A DNA stretch of 64,000 bases from Fen-1258 sp964449775 (GTDB lineage: Bacteria; Bacteroidota; Ignavibacteria; Ignavibacteriales; Melioribacteraceae): the NCBI GenBank assembly GCA_964449775.1, contig CAYVBQ010000011.1:43188-107187 (forward strand), written 5' to 3'. This document shows, piece by piece, positions 52,609 through 61,792 of this stretch; the first letter of the stretch is position 1; every line of letters begins with the position of its first letter. A program made the translations under genes and the position numbers. The notes beneath the pieces were generated by a model. It saw nothing but the letters and a program-made list of their open reading frames with translations, was not told the DNA's origin and ran no database searches.

Positions 52609-54198
52609 TTACTTAGCGTAGGCAATCTTTCTAACTTCCCGTATTACTACGACTTTTATTTGTCCGGGATATTCCATCTCTTCCTGAATCTTTTGAGCTA
52701 TTTCATTAGCTAAACGATCAGAAAAAACGTCATCAACTCTATCAGGTTCAACCACAACACGTATTTCGCGTCCCGCTTGAATAGCGTAAGTCTTTGCAAC
52801 ACCCTCAAATGATTTTGCGATCGCTTCAAGATTTTCTAACCTTTTCACGTAACTTTCTAGAGGCTCTCTTCTTGCGCCCGGTCGAGCTCCGCTGATTGCG
52901 TCAGCAGCCTGTACGAGAGCTGCAAGAGGGTGTTCCATTTCAATATCTTCATGGTGACTTCCAACAGCATTGACAACTATTGGATGTTCATTGTATTTCT
53001 TCGTCAGATCGTAACCAAGTAATGCATGAGGACCTTCAACATTCCGATCAATAGTTTTACCAACATCATGGAGCAATCCTGCACGACGTGCTAGATTAGT
53101 ATCAAGACCAAGTTCAGCAGCCATGATTCCAGTTAAATAAGCAACTTCAATACTGTGTTGTAATAGGTTTTGACCATAACTCGAACGGTACTTCATCTTT
53201 CCGATATGTCTTACCAACTCGATATGAACACCGTGTAAGCCAAGTTGAATTAATGTGTTCTCACCTTCTTTCTGAATCTCTTCATTAAGCTCCAGTTCAA
53301 CCTTAGCAACAACTTCTTCAATTCTTGCCGGATGAATTCTTCCATCAGCAATTAATCGTTCTAACGAAATTCTTGCAACTTCTCTTCTAAACTGATCGAA
53401 GGCAGAAAGGATCACTGCTTCAGGAGTATCATCAACAATTACATCAACTCCGGTGGCAGCTTCGAATGCACGGATGTTTCTTCCTTCACGTCCAATAATT
53501 CTTCCTTTCATTTCATCATTTTGGATCTGGACTACAGACACAGTTGACTCGACCGAATGATCGACAGCAGTTCTTTGAATTGCCTGAATTGTAATTCGTT
53601 GAGCTTCTTTCTTGCCATCAATTTTTGCTTGATCACGAATCTCTTTTATTGCTTGTGCTGCATCAGTTTTTGCTTTGCTGATCATGTTTTCCATCAACAT
53701 TTTCTTTGCTTCATCGGCAGTAAGCTGAGCAATTTTTTCGAGTCGAACATTTTGATCAGCAACTAAACGATTTAATTCTGTATGTTTTCTCTCAAGATCT
53801 TCTTTCTGCGTTACAATAACTTTTTCGGCATCTTTTACAACTTTTTCTTTTTGTGTAACGAGTTCATATTTCTTTTCTAGACTTTCCTCGCGAGATTCGA
53901 GCTGTTTCTCATGATTCTGAAGTTTTTGTCTTTTATTATTTACTTCACTATCAAATTCTTGTTTTTTCTTAAGCCACTCATCCTTAACTTCAAGAAGTTT
54001 TTCTCTTTTAATATTTTTTGCTTCTCTATCTGCTTCTTCAATTAACCTTGCAACTTTTTCTTCAGCAAGAATAATGCTATTCTTAGCATTATTCATGCTA
54101 TTCTTACCAAGCTTTGAATTAATAAACCAACCCAGTACAAACGCTAAGACCACCATCACAGCAGCTATACCAATTACTAAAAATAAATCCACCTGCAT
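52609..54198 (-). CDS. rny: Ribonuclease Y
   Basis: 529 residues. An N-terminal membrane helix (about 5-26), a long coiled coil (about 35-200), a KH domain (about 215-285, GRIIGREGRNIRAFEAATG), then an HD domain with LLHDVGKTID and HHEDIEMEHPL. It is a membrane-bound endoribonuclease that starts mRNA turnover. Motifs and length are standard. The ATG follows GGAGG at 6 nt. It lies directly after the probable 6S RNA locus. Confidence 0.96.
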   Translation of the reverse strand: MQVDLFLVIGIAAVMVVLAFVLGWFINSKLGKNSMNNAKNSIILAEEKVARLIEEADREAKNIKREKLLEVKDEWLKKKQEFDSEVNNKRQKLQNHEKQLESREESLEKKYELVTQKEKVVKDAEKVIVTQKEDLERKHTELNRLVADQNVRLEKIAQLTADEAKKMLMENMISKAKTDAAQAIKEIRDQAKIDGKKEAQRITIQAIQRTAVDHSVESTVSVVQIQNDEMKGRIIGREGRNIRAFEAATGVDVIVDDTPEAVILSAFDQFRREVARISLERLIADGRIHPARIEEVVAKVELELNEEIQKEGENTLIQLGLHGVHIELVRHIGKMKYRSSYGQNLLQHSIEVAYLTGIMAAELGLDTNLARRAGLLHDVGKTIDRNVEGPHALLGYDLTKKYNEHPIVVNAVGSHHEDIEMEHPLAALVQAADAISGARPGARREPLESYVKRLENLEAIAKSFEGVAKTYAIQAGREIRVVVEPDRVDDVFSDRLANEIAQKIQEEMEYPGQIKVVVIREVRKIAYAK

Positions 54199-54246
54199 AT
54201 TTCCTCCGTTATAACAATATATTTAAACCGCAACTGCCGGTCTAAT

Positions 54247-54407
54247 TATAGGAAAAGAACCTCTTTACTATAACATTGTGGGGAACCACCCGACGCTTTT
54301 TACTTCCACTGGTCCCGCCGAAACGGGATCCCAACGAATCGGGATGAGGCCTGTAATACACGCCGTGAGTTGATAACCCTATAGTTTACTATTAGTTCTT
54401 TTTTATA
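54247..54407 (-). ncRNA. ssrS: Probable 6S RNA
   Basis: The 230-bp gap between zapA and rny can form one long rod of about 160 nt on the minus strand. The outer arms TATAAAAAAGAAC and GTTCTTTTCCTATA pair, then ACTATA with TATAGT. Next comes an open central region, then GC-rich stems closing on a hairpin (GATCCCGTTTCGGCGGGACC). The rod with a central bubble, length and position next to zapA match 6S RNA, which mimics promoter DNA and binds RNA polymerase. Exact ends are uncertain; a decayed repeat is the alternative. Confidence 0.58.
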
Positions 54408-54430
54408 AATGACACAGCAGCGCGGAAAAG

Positions 54431-54730
54431 TTATGATGGGCTGGACATAAATTTGGAGTCGTTAAGAAGAAGCTTGATCTTTTTGATCTTGTCTGTGGCT
54501 TGAATGCTGAATTCTCGGTATTTATTCTTTTCTACAAATAAATCATAAGCAATGTTCAGGGCAGCAATGATGGCGATTGTATCTTTTGTTTGATCCGGTA
54601 ATTCTTCTTTTGTTTCTTCCATCATTGTATTTACATATTCAGCTAACTCTGCAGCAATTTCTTGATTTTCCACCAGCAGTGAATATTCTTTATCAAAAAT
54701 TTTTACTTTCAGCTTCTTTTTTTCGTTCAT
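54431..54730 (-). CDS. zapA: Cell division protein ZapA
   Basis: 99 residues. N-terminal KKLKVKIFDKEYSLLVENQE, then a helix ending in EYVNTMMEETKEELP and the helical AIIAALNIAYDLFVEKN. ZapA bundles FtsZ filaments. It lies 28 nt after a small coiled-coil gene, and the probable 6S RNA follows. Confidence 0.88.
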   Translation of the reverse strand: MNEKKKLKVKIFDKEYSLLVENQEIAAELAEYVNTMMEETKEELPDQTKDTIAIIAALNIAYDLFVEKNKYREFSIQATDKIKKIKLLLNDSKFMSSPS

Positions 54731-54758
54731 ATTATGTCTATTCCATCCTCAAACTAAT

Positions 54759-55073
54759 TTAAGAACGCAAATGATAGTCGATCTTTGCTATCAATTCAGT
54801 AATTTTGTTCTTAAGCGCTTCTTTCTCCTCTAAATTAAAATTTTCGCCTCCAAAGAGGTGTTCACCATTGAATAACGACTTGCTCATTTTTGATTCGATC
54901 TCTGAAATCTTTTTTTTCAAATTGTCATTTTCTCTTTCAAGCAGAGTAATTCTATTGTTTAATGCTTGATTTGCCTCAAGTAAGTCACTTCCCTTTTGTA
55001 AGAAATAATAAATTTGTTTTTCAAGAGCATTTAGCTCATCAACAAACAAATCATATTTCGAAGTTTCCGACAA
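54759..55073 (-). CDS. Small coiled-coil protein, possible division partner of ZapA
   Basis: 104 residues, mostly heptad-patterned coiled coil (about 8-65: LNALEKQIYYFLQKGSDLLE, ITLLERENDNLKKKISEIE). A C-terminal short helix reads EKEALKNKITELIAKIDYHL. It abuts pheT with no gap and precedes zapA. The size and pattern recall ZapB or other small FtsZ-ring factors, but I cannot assign the family from sequence. Confidence 0.72.
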   Translation of the reverse strand: MSETSKYDLFVDELNALEKQIYYFLQKGSDLLEANQALNNRITLLERENDNLKKKISEIESKMSKSLFNGEHLFGGENFNLEEKEALKNKITELIAKIDYHLRS

Positions 55074-57479
55074 TCAAGCGCCTCTTAATTGTGCATTAAA
55101 TTTTTGTTCAACAGACTTAATTACTTTTCCAAAAACTATTTCAATTTCTTCTTCAGTTAATGTTCTTGCCGGATCATAATATTCTAATTGAAACGCAAGA
55201 CTCTTTTTGCCCGTACCTAAGCTTTCACTTTGAAAGATATCAAATAACTTTACATTATGCAACAAGTTAGAACCATTTTCCTTTATGACTTCAACAACTC
55301 GATCCGACTCAATATCAGAGTTCAATACAAATGCGCAATCCCGGTAAATTTTTGGAAATTTCAGTAATTCCTTAAAAGATTTTTGAGGAACGGATATCTG
55401 TTTGAACTCCTCCAAATTAGTCTGAAAAACATATACGTCCTGATTCACATCGAAAATCGCGCAAATCTCTTTTTTAAGTTTTCCTAAGTGACCAATTTTT
55501 TTGTTACCAGTCATTAAGATCAGAACGGATTCGAAGTATGGTGAATCTTCATTTGATTTTTGAGTATCAAATTCAACGCCCGGGAACAATTTATTAACAA
55601 ATGATTCAACAATTCCTTTGATATCATAAACATCAGCAGGTCTATCCTTCTCAAACCATTCGGTTCTTGTAAGATTTCCGCTTAGAACCATCAATAATTG
55701 TTCGGTTTCCGTAAAGTCATCAAAACTTTCAATTTTTCTTTCGTTAGATTTCTCAAAAACTTTTCCAATTTCAAACAGCTGCAAATCTCTCTCATTAACT
55801 TTTAAGTTGTTCGAAATTGTAATTAGCATTCCAGGTAAAAGAGAAGGACGTATATGTGATAACTCACTGCTTTGTGGATTTAAAACATGTATCGGTTTAC
55901 CAAATCGGTTGGCAATTTCCTCACTTATAAATGAGTTTGTGATTATTTCATAAAATCCAAGTGACTGAAGAAACATTCTTGTTTTATCCACAAATGCCGA
56001 ATGATCTACTTTCTCTTCAAGTGTTACGGAAATTTTGCTTACTTCCGGAATTTTGTTGTAACCATAAATTCTGGCGACTTCTTCAATTAAATCAATTTCA
56101 CGCTCAACATCGTGACGGTAAGATGGAATAAAGACTGCCAAATCATTAGCCAACTTTTCTTTGACCTCGAAACCAAGGCGTGTAAGAATTTTTTCTACTT
56201 CATCATTTTCAATATGATAACCTAGAATTTGATTGAGCCGGGAGTAACGAAGTGTGGTATCTCTTTTTTCGATAGGCTTTGGATAAGCATCTATTTCACC
56301 AACAGCAATTTTCCCTCCCGCAATCTCTTGAATTAATTGAGCAGCGCGTTGTGCTGCCCATACGGTAATATTTGGATCTGTACCACGCTCAAAACGATAA
56401 GATGCATCGGTTGATAATCCAAGTTGTTTAGTAGTTTTTCGGATTGATGATGGATTGAAAAAGGCACTCTCAATTAAAATATTTTTTGTCGAATCATTCA
56501 CTTCGGAATTTTCTCCACCCATAACACCGGCAATTGCCACCGGAATCTTTGCATCGCATATCATCAAATCTTTTTGATTAAGTGTTCTCTCTTTGGAATC
56601 TAGTGTTGTAAATTTTGAATCTTTGCCGGCACCGCGGATAATGATTTTTTTCCCATTCAACTTGTCCAAATCAAATGCGTGTAACGGTTGACCAACTTCG
56701 TGAAGAATGAAATTCGTTACATCTACAACATTATTGATTGGACGTGAACCAATACTCTTTATTTTTTTCTTTAACCACGCCGGTGATTCTTTGATCTGAA
56801 CATTTGAAACTACTTTACCAATGTATCGAGGACAATTTTCAGCATCAATGATTTCTACAGAGGCCAGCTCTGAAGATTTCTTACCCGATTCTTTCAAATG
56901 AATTTCAGGATAATGATAAGGGCGATCGAATAAAGCAGATAGTTCGCGTGCAATACCGATATGGCTCAATGCATCAGCACGATTTGGTGTTATTGCAATT
57001 TCAAGAACAACGTCATTCATTTCAAGTGCATCTGCAATTGGAGTTCCTTCCTTCAGAGAAGGATCCAATATAATAATGCCTTCATGATTTTCGCCCAAAT
57101 TCAACTCACGCTCGGAACAGATCATTCCGAATGAAACTTCACCGCGGATCTTTGCTTTTTCTAACTTGAATTTTCCGTTGGGAATAATTGACCCAACTTT
57201 GGCGAATGCTATTTTTTGTCCGGTTGCAACATTCGGCGCACCGCATACAACATTAAATTCATCAGTGCCATCGCTAACTTTGCAGAGCGATAACTTATCG
57301 GCGTTTGGATGTTTTTTTGCCTCAATTACAAATCCAACGACTATATTTTCAAAATTCTTTGCTTGATCTTCAACTTCTTCGACTTCCAAACCGGCGTAAG
57401 TCAATTTATCAAGAATCTCGTTGAGAGGGATATCTTTCAGATCGATGTAATCGTTCAACCAATTGAGAGAGATTTTCAT
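55074..57479 (-). CDS. pheT: Phenylalanine-tRNA ligase beta subunit
   Basis: 801 residues, full length. An N-terminal tRNA-binding (OB) domain at about 40-150 (VVGFVIEAKKHPNADKLSLCKV), B3/B4 editing region around 210-390 (AITPNRADALSHIGIARELSAL), B5 around 400-470, catalytic-like core, and a C-terminal FDX-ACB domain (KFPKIYRDCAFVLNSD, SLAFQLEYYDPARTLTEEEIE). It follows pheS by 45 nt. Confidence 0.97.
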   Translation of the reverse strand: MKISLNWLNDYIDLKDIPLNEILDKLTYAGLEVEEVEDQAKNFENIVVGFVIEAKKHPNADKLSLCKVSDGTDEFNVVCGAPNVATGQKIAFAKVGSIIPNGKFKLEKAKIRGEVSFGMICSERELNLGENHEGIIILDPSLKEGTPIADALEMNDVVLEIAITPNRADALSHIGIARELSALFDRPYHYPEIHLKESGKKSSELASVEIIDAENCPRYIGKVVSNVQIKESPAWLKKKIKSIGSRPINNVVDVTNFILHEVGQPLHAFDLDKLNGKKIIIRGAGKDSKFTTLDSKERTLNQKDLMICDAKIPVAIAGVMGGENSEVNDSTKNILIESAFFNPSSIRKTTKQLGLSTDASYRFERGTDPNITVWAAQRAAQLIQEIAGGKIAVGEIDAYPKPIEKRDTTLRYSRLNQILGYHIENDEVEKILTRLGFEVKEKLANDLAVFIPSYRHDVEREIDLIEEVARIYGYNKIPEVSKISVTLEEKVDHSAFVDKTRMFLQSLGFYEIITNSFISEEIANRFGKPIHVLNPQSSELSHIRPSLLPGMLITISNNLKVNERDLQLFEIGKVFEKSNERKIESFDDFTETEQLLMVLSGNLTRTEWFEKDRPADVYDIKGIVESFVNKLFPGVEFDTQKSNEDSPYFESVLILMTGNKKIGHLGKLKKEICAIFDVNQDVYVFQTNLEEFKQISVPQKSFKELLKFPKIYRDCAFVLNSDIESDRVVEVIKENGSNLLHNVKLFDIFQSESLGTGKKSLAFQLEYYDPARTLTEEEIEIVFGKVIKSVEQKFNAQLRGA

Positions 57480-57524
57480 TTTATCACCATTACTGTATTA
57501 CTCGTCTGCCTGTAGGCATGAAGG

Positions 57525-58514
57525 TTAAAATTGCGTTAAGAAACGTTTATCATTATTAAATAAAATTCTGATGTCATCAATCCCATATTTTTTCATTGTT
57601 AGTCTTTCTATTCCCATCCCAAAAGCATAACCGAAATATTTTTCATCATCAATTCCGCAATTTTTCAAAACATTAGGATGAACCATTCCGCTTCCAAGAA
57701 TTTCCATCCAACGTCCTTCTTTACCTTTGGGTTCCCACCATATATCCATTTCTGCACTCGGTTCTGTAAACGGAAAGAAACTTGCCCGGAATCTATACTT
57801 GACATCTTGACCAAAAAATTGTTTTACGAATGCGACTAAAGTTCCCTTTAACTCCGCAAAGGTCACATCGGTATCAATATATAATCCTTCAACCTGATGA
57901 AACAAGCAGTAATGCTTTGCGCTAATAGCTTCATTTCGAAAAACCTTTCCCGGCATAATTGCACGCAGAGGCGGTTTCTTCGTTGTCATTAATCTAACCT
58001 GAACCGGAGATGTTTGGGTACGAAGTAAAAATTTTTCAGTAATGAAAAAAGTGTCCTGCATATCTCTTGCCGGATGATCTTCTGGAAAGTTCAGTGCTTC
58101 GAAATTATAATAATCCGACTCTAGTTCGGGTCCTTCGTAAATAGAGAAACCAAGTCCCTTAAATATTTCTTTTATCTCGTCAAGAGTTTGAATGATGATA
58201 TGCTTACTTCCAATTTGCCTTGTTCTTCCAGGTAGAGACAGATCGACATAGCTCTCGGAACTCTTTGTGCTTTGATCATAAGTTTCTTTTAACTCATCAA
58301 ATTTGGATTGAGTATGGATCTTCAACTGATTGAGAGCCTGACCGACTTTTGGTTTGTCTTCTTTGGAAACATCTTTGAGTGATTCGAAAAGTTGAGAGAC
58401 TAATCCTTTACGTCCGAGATATTTGATGCGTAGTTCTTCGAGAGAGGCGGAGTTACTCACCTTTAATAGATCATCATCAAAACTTTTTCGGGTTTCATCA
58501 ATTTTGTTAATCAT
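57525..58514 (-). CDS. pheS: Phenylalanine-tRNA ligase alpha subunit
   Basis: 329 residues. N-terminal coiled-coil arm (about 1-90), then the class II catalytic core with LLRTQTSPVQVRLM (motif 2 region), GKVFRNEAISAKHYCLFHQVEGL and the closing YGYAFGMGIERLTMKKYGIDDIR (motif 3). It charges tRNA-Phe together with PheT. A terminator separates it from rplT upstream. Confidence 0.97.
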   Translation of the reverse strand: MINKIDETRKSFDDDLLKVSNSASLEELRIKYLGRKGLVSQLFESLKDVSKEDKPKVGQALNQLKIHTQSKFDELKETYDQSTKSSESYVDLSLPGRTRQIGSKHIIIQTLDEIKEIFKGLGFSIYEGPELESDYYNFEALNFPEDHPARDMQDTFFITEKFLLRTQTSPVQVRLMTTKKPPLRAIMPGKVFRNEAISAKHYCLFHQVEGLYIDTDVTFAELKGTLVAFVKQFFGQDVKYRFRASFFPFTEPSAEMDIWWEPKGKEGRWMEILGSGMVHPNVLKNCGIDDEKYFGYAFGMGIERLTMKKYGIDDIRILFNNDKRFLTQF

Positions 58515-58532
58515 TTCTGCATTCCCGAGAAT

Positions 58533-58577
58533 TTAAAAAAATTCCCTCCCAAAACTTTTATGATAAGTTCGAGAGGG
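58533..58577 (-). terminator. Rho-independent terminator after rplT
   Basis: On the minus strand CCCTCTCGAACTT pairs with AAGTTTTGGGAGGG across a short AT loop, followed by AATTTTTTT. It lies 7 nt after the rplT stop, ahead of pheS, so thrS-infC-rpmI-rplT is probably one transcript that ends here. Confidence 0.85.
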
Positions 58578-58583
58578 AAAAAA

Positions 58584-58931
58584 TTAGTTTATAGCAAATT
58601 TTACAATATCTGTAAAAGCTTGAGGGTTTTCAACTGCCATACTTGCTAATAACTTTCTGTTGATTGTAATACCTTTCTTATCAAGGGCATTAATCAAACG
58701 CGAATATGTGGTCCCGTTCAGTCTTGCTGCTGCGTTAATTCTGATGATCCAGAGTGAGCGGAATTCTCTCTTTTTAAGTTTGCGGTCGCGATATGCATGT
58801 TGCAAACCTTTTTCAACTGCGGTTTTAGCAATGGTATAAACATTGCCCCGGGCACCCCAGTAGCCCTTCGCCATTTTAAGAATCTTCTTACGCTTTGCTT
58901 TTGAAGCCGCGTGGTTTACTGACCTTGGCAT
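58584..58931 (-). CDS. rplT: 50S ribosomal protein L20
   Basis: 115 residues. MPRSVNHAASKAKRKKILKMAKGYWGARGN and the internal RKLKKREFRSLWIIRINAAAR are diagnostic. It binds 23S rRNA early in assembly. It follows rpmI by 15 nt and is the last gene before a strong terminator. Confidence 0.98.
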   Translation of the reverse strand: MPRSVNHAASKAKRKKILKMAKGYWGARGNVYTIAKTAVEKGLQHAYRDRKLKKREFRSLWIIRINAAARLNGTTYSRLINALDKKGITINRKLLASMAVENPQAFTDIVKFAIN

Positions 58932-58946
58932 GGTTTTACTTTCTCC

Positions 58947-59138
58947 TTATTGAATCAAGATAGATATACGCTTCTGTTCGGATTTAGAGACAAGTGTGGA
59001 TTTTCTTAATCCTCTTTTTCTCTTGGTAGATTTGGAAGTTAGTATGTGTGATTTAAAAGCTTTGTTTCTTTTAATTTTTCCGGATGCGGTTTTACGAAAT
59101 GTTTTTGCCGCTCCACGGTTACTTTTCATCTTTGGCAT
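58947..59138 (-). CDS. rpmI: 50S ribosomal protein L35
   Basis: 63 residues. MPKMKSNRGAAKTFRKTASGKIKRNKAFKSH is the standard N-terminus and KRKRGLRKS the standard C-terminal core. It lies between infC and rplT in the conserved order. The gap upstream contains an AT-rich tandem repeat. Confidence 0.98.
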   Translation of the reverse strand: MPKMKSNRGAAKTFRKTASGKIKRNKAFKSHILTSKSTKRKRGLRKSTLVSKSEQKRISILIQ

Positions 59139-59153
59139 TTGATCACCTGTTTA

Positions 59154-59197
59154 TTTTTCTTTTTACTTTTTCTTTTTACTTTTTCTTTTTACTTTTT
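59154..59197. repeat. Short tandem repeat at the infC 3' end
   Basis: Units of CTTTTTACTTTTT are repeated about three times. On the minus strand they encode the terminal Ser-Lys-Lys-Lys residues of IF-3 and run past its stop. Slippage here would change the number of C-terminal lysines. Confidence 0.7.
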
Positions 59198-59703
59198 GAA
59201 GGTGCTAATATTGCGTGCATTGCCCGACCTTCAAACTTTGGTTCCTGTTCAACTTTTGCAACATCAGCTAATCGCTCAAGAAATTTTCTTAACAATGTCT
59301 CGCCAATCTCTGTGTACGCTAATTCTCTTCCCTTAAATATCACAGAAACTTTTACTTTGTCTCCGTCCTCAATAAAATTTATTGCGTGACGTGCTTTGAA
59401 ATCAAAATCATGTGTATCTGTGTTAGGATGCAACCGGATCTCTTTTAATACGCTAACCTGTTGCTTCTTCTTCTGAAGCTTCTCTTTTTTCTGAATTTCA
59501 TAAGAAAATTTTCCGTAATCAATAATCTTACAAACCGGCGGAGTTGCTTGCGGTGCAATCTCAACCAGATCCATCTGAGCTTCTTCTGCTTTTTTAAGCG
59601 CTTCTTTTATCGATACAACACCAATAGCTTCTCCATTGGGTCCAATGAGCCGTACTTCAGGAATTCTAATTTCCTGATTGACTCGATATTTTACTTGACT
59701 AAT
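59176..59703 (-). CDS. infC: Translation initiation factor IF-3 (AUU start)
   Basis: 175 residues when started at ATT 59701-59703, which gives ISQVKYRVNQEIRIPEVRLIGPNGEAIG, the complete N-domain. The first ATG in frame lies about 42 codons later, at MDLVEIAPQATPPVCKIIDYGK, and would remove the N-domain. AGAGAGG stands 6 nt before the ATT. The C-domain has HDFDFKARHAINFIEDGDKVKV. IF-3 rejects non-canonical start codons, so an AUU start is the classical self-limiting control known for infC. It lies 12 nt after thrS. Confidence 0.93.
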   Translation of the reverse strand: MSQVKYRVNQEIRIPEVRLIGPNGEAIGVVSIKEALKKAEEAQMDLVEIAPQATPPVCKIIDYGKFSYEIQKKEKLQKKKQQVSVLKEIRLHPNTDTHDFDFKARHAINFIEDGDKVKVSVIFKGRELAYTEIGETLLRKFLERLADVAKVEQEPKFEGRAMHAILAPSKSKKKK

Positions 59704-59716
59704 GGAATACCTCTCT
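59701..59716 (-). promoter_or_regulatory. infC ribosome-binding site with AUU start codon
   Basis: AGAGAGG, 6-nt spacer, then ATT. No ATG, GTG or TTG in this frame lies between here and codon 43 that would keep the conserved N-domain. The AUU start makes translation dependent on low IF-3 activity. Confidence 0.8.
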
Positions 59717-61647
59717 TAATTGTGATTTATTCTGTTGTTTATCTCTTCAGAAATTGTATTTATAAAATCTTGTAGTGATAAACTACCTTTATCGCCATGC
59801 TTATGCTGGCGAACCGAAACTGTTCCGGATTCTTTTTCTTTCTCTCCAACTATCAGCATATAAGGAACTTTCTGTGTTTCCCAATCGCGAATTTTATAAC
59901 CGATTTTTTCATTGCGCTCGTCAAATTCAACAATAATATTTTTCGCCTTTAACTCATCAACTACTTTTTTACCATAGTCGAAATAATTCTGAGAGATAGG
60001 AATCACGGCTACTTGAACCGGAGCTAACCATGTTGGAAATGAACCACCGTAATGTTCAATAAGAATTCCCATAAATCTTTCAATAGAACCGAGTAATGCC
60101 CGGTGAACCATGAATGGTTGATGTTCTTTACCATCTTCACCAATGTAATGCATCTTAAATCTTTCAGGCAAGTTAAAATCAAATTGGATTGTACTTAGCT
60201 GCCATTCTCTATTTAATGCGTCTTTGATCTTAATATCAATCTTTGGTCCGTAGAATGCACCGCCGCCTTCGTCAAGTTCGTAAGGAACATTTTCTTTTTC
60301 CATGGCGTGCTTAAGAGAATTAATTGCCTTATCCCAAAGTGCATCTTCTCCAACTGCTTTCTCAGGCTTGGTTGCAACGTAAAATTTTAAATCCTCAAAA
60401 CCAAATGACCGAAGGATAGATCTTGAAAAACGGATCACTTCAATCACTTCATCTTCAATTTGTTCTTGAGTACAGAAAATGTGTGCATCGTCTTGTGTGA
60501 ATCCGCGAACTCGTAATAATCCATGTAACACACCGCTCTTTTCATAACGATAAACTGTTCCAAGTTCTGCCCATCGCAAAGGTAAATCTCTATATGAGCG
60601 CAGATTGGTTTTATAGATCATTATATGGAAAGGACAGTTCATCGGCTTGATAAAATATTCTTGATCGTCAACTGTCATCGGTGCATACATATTATCTTTG
60701 TAGTTGGTAAGATGACCACTGGTTTCCCACAGCCAACTTTTACCCATATGCGGAGAATAAAGTAATTCGTAACCATTCTGTAAATGTTCGGAACGCCAAA
60801 AAGTTTCGATTGTGTTTCGTACACGAGAGCCTTTTGGATGCCAATAGATTAATCCTGCACCGGCTTCTTCGTGAACGCTAAATAGATCTAATTGTTTTCC
60901 AAGTTTACGGTGATCACGCTTCTTAGCTTCTTCAAGGAACAATAAATAATCATCCAGCATTTTCTTCTTTGGGAATGAAATGCCATAGATTCTCTGCATT
61001 CGCTTATTCTTTTCATCACCGCGCCAGTAAGAACCGGAAACGGTGAGTAGCTTTACAAATTTTATTTTACCTGCGTCCGGTAAGTGGGGACCCAAACACA
61101 AATCTGTAAAATCGCCTTCATCGTATATGCTGATGATATCGTTTGAATCATCAAGTTCACTTAAAATTTCGAGCTTATAATTATCTCCTTTTTGCTCAAA
61201 GAATTTCATAGCATCTTTCTTGGGTAGTTCCGTGCGCTTAAATGGATTTTTCTGTAATGAAATTTCCATCATCTTCTTTTCGATCTTAGCAAGATTTTCT
61301 TCACTCAATACCGAATTGATATCAATATCATAATAGAAGCCGGCGTCAATAGCGGGACCGACGCCAAACTTTGCCTCGGGATAAATTGATTGTATTGCAT
61401 GCGCCATCAAGTGAGATGTTGAATGCCAATAAGTTTCCTTGCCTTGTGGGTCATCGAACGTAAAAATCTGAAGTGAAGCGTCATTATCAATTTTAGCAGA
61501 AAGTTCACGAACAACACCATCAACTTTAGCAACTAAAGCTTCATCGGCAAGACGATTGGAAATTGACTTCGCAATTTCAAAAGGTGTAATTCCTTTATCG
61601 AATTCTCTTTCAGAGCCGTCGGGAAATTTTATTTTTATTTTATCCAT
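59716..61647 (-). CDS. thrS: Threonine-tRNA ligase
   Basis: 643 residues, full length. N-terminal TGS domain (about 1-62, KIKFPDGSEREFDKGITP), editing domain with HSTSHLMAHAIQSIYP and the zinc-type LCLGPHLPDAG, class II core with RYEKSGVLHGLLRVRGFTQDD and the zinc ligands in MNCPFHIMIYK, and the anticodon-binding domain (VAVIPISQNYFDYG onward). The start codon ATG 61645-61647 touches the 103-bp repeat copy B, which therefore forms its immediate 5' untranslated region. Confidence 0.97.
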   Translation of the reverse strand: MDKIKIKFPDGSEREFDKGITPFEIAKSISNRLADEALVAKVDGVVRELSAKIDNDASLQIFTFDDPQGKETYWHSTSHLMAHAIQSIYPEAKFGVGPAIDAGFYYDIDINSVLSEENLAKIEKKMMEISLQKNPFKRTELPKKDAMKFFEQKGDNYKLEILSELDDSNDIISIYDEGDFTDLCLGPHLPDAGKIKFVKLLTVSGSYWRGDEKNKRMQRIYGISFPKKKMLDDYLLFLEEAKKRDHRKLGKQLDLFSVHEEAGAGLIYWHPKGSRVRNTIETFWRSEHLQNGYELLYSPHMGKSWLWETSGHLTNYKDNMYAPMTVDDQEYFIKPMNCPFHIMIYKTNLRSYRDLPLRWAELGTVYRYEKSGVLHGLLRVRGFTQDDAHIFCTQEQIEDEVIEVIRFSRSILRSFGFEDLKFYVATKPEKAVGEDALWDKAINSLKHAMEKENVPYELDEGGGAFYGPKIDIKIKDALNREWQLSTIQFDFNLPERFKMHYIGEDGKEHQPFMVHRALLGSIERFMGILIEHYGGSFPTWLAPVQVAVIPISQNYFDYGKKVVDELKAKNIIVEFDERNEKIGYKIRDWETQKVPYMLIVGEKEKESGTVSVRQHKHGDKGSLSLQDFINTISEEINNRINHN

Positions 61648-61748
61648 GAGTCTACTCTAAAAAGATATATTTAAAGTAAAAATATTTTGAATTGGGTTTG
61701 TATTCATATAGTAAAATTGCATAAAAGACCTTTTTAGATACGCCTCAT
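61646..61748 (+). repeat. 103-bp MITE-like repeat, copy B
   Basis: 103 bp, the same orientation and length as copy A (32078-32180), with 12 substitutions by eye. It overlaps the thrS start codon by 2 nt and so replaces any native leader of thrS. Confidence 0.88.
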
Positions 61749-61792
61749 CCATAATCTTCACAAAAAAAATCGGAGAGAACTCCGAGTTAGTG

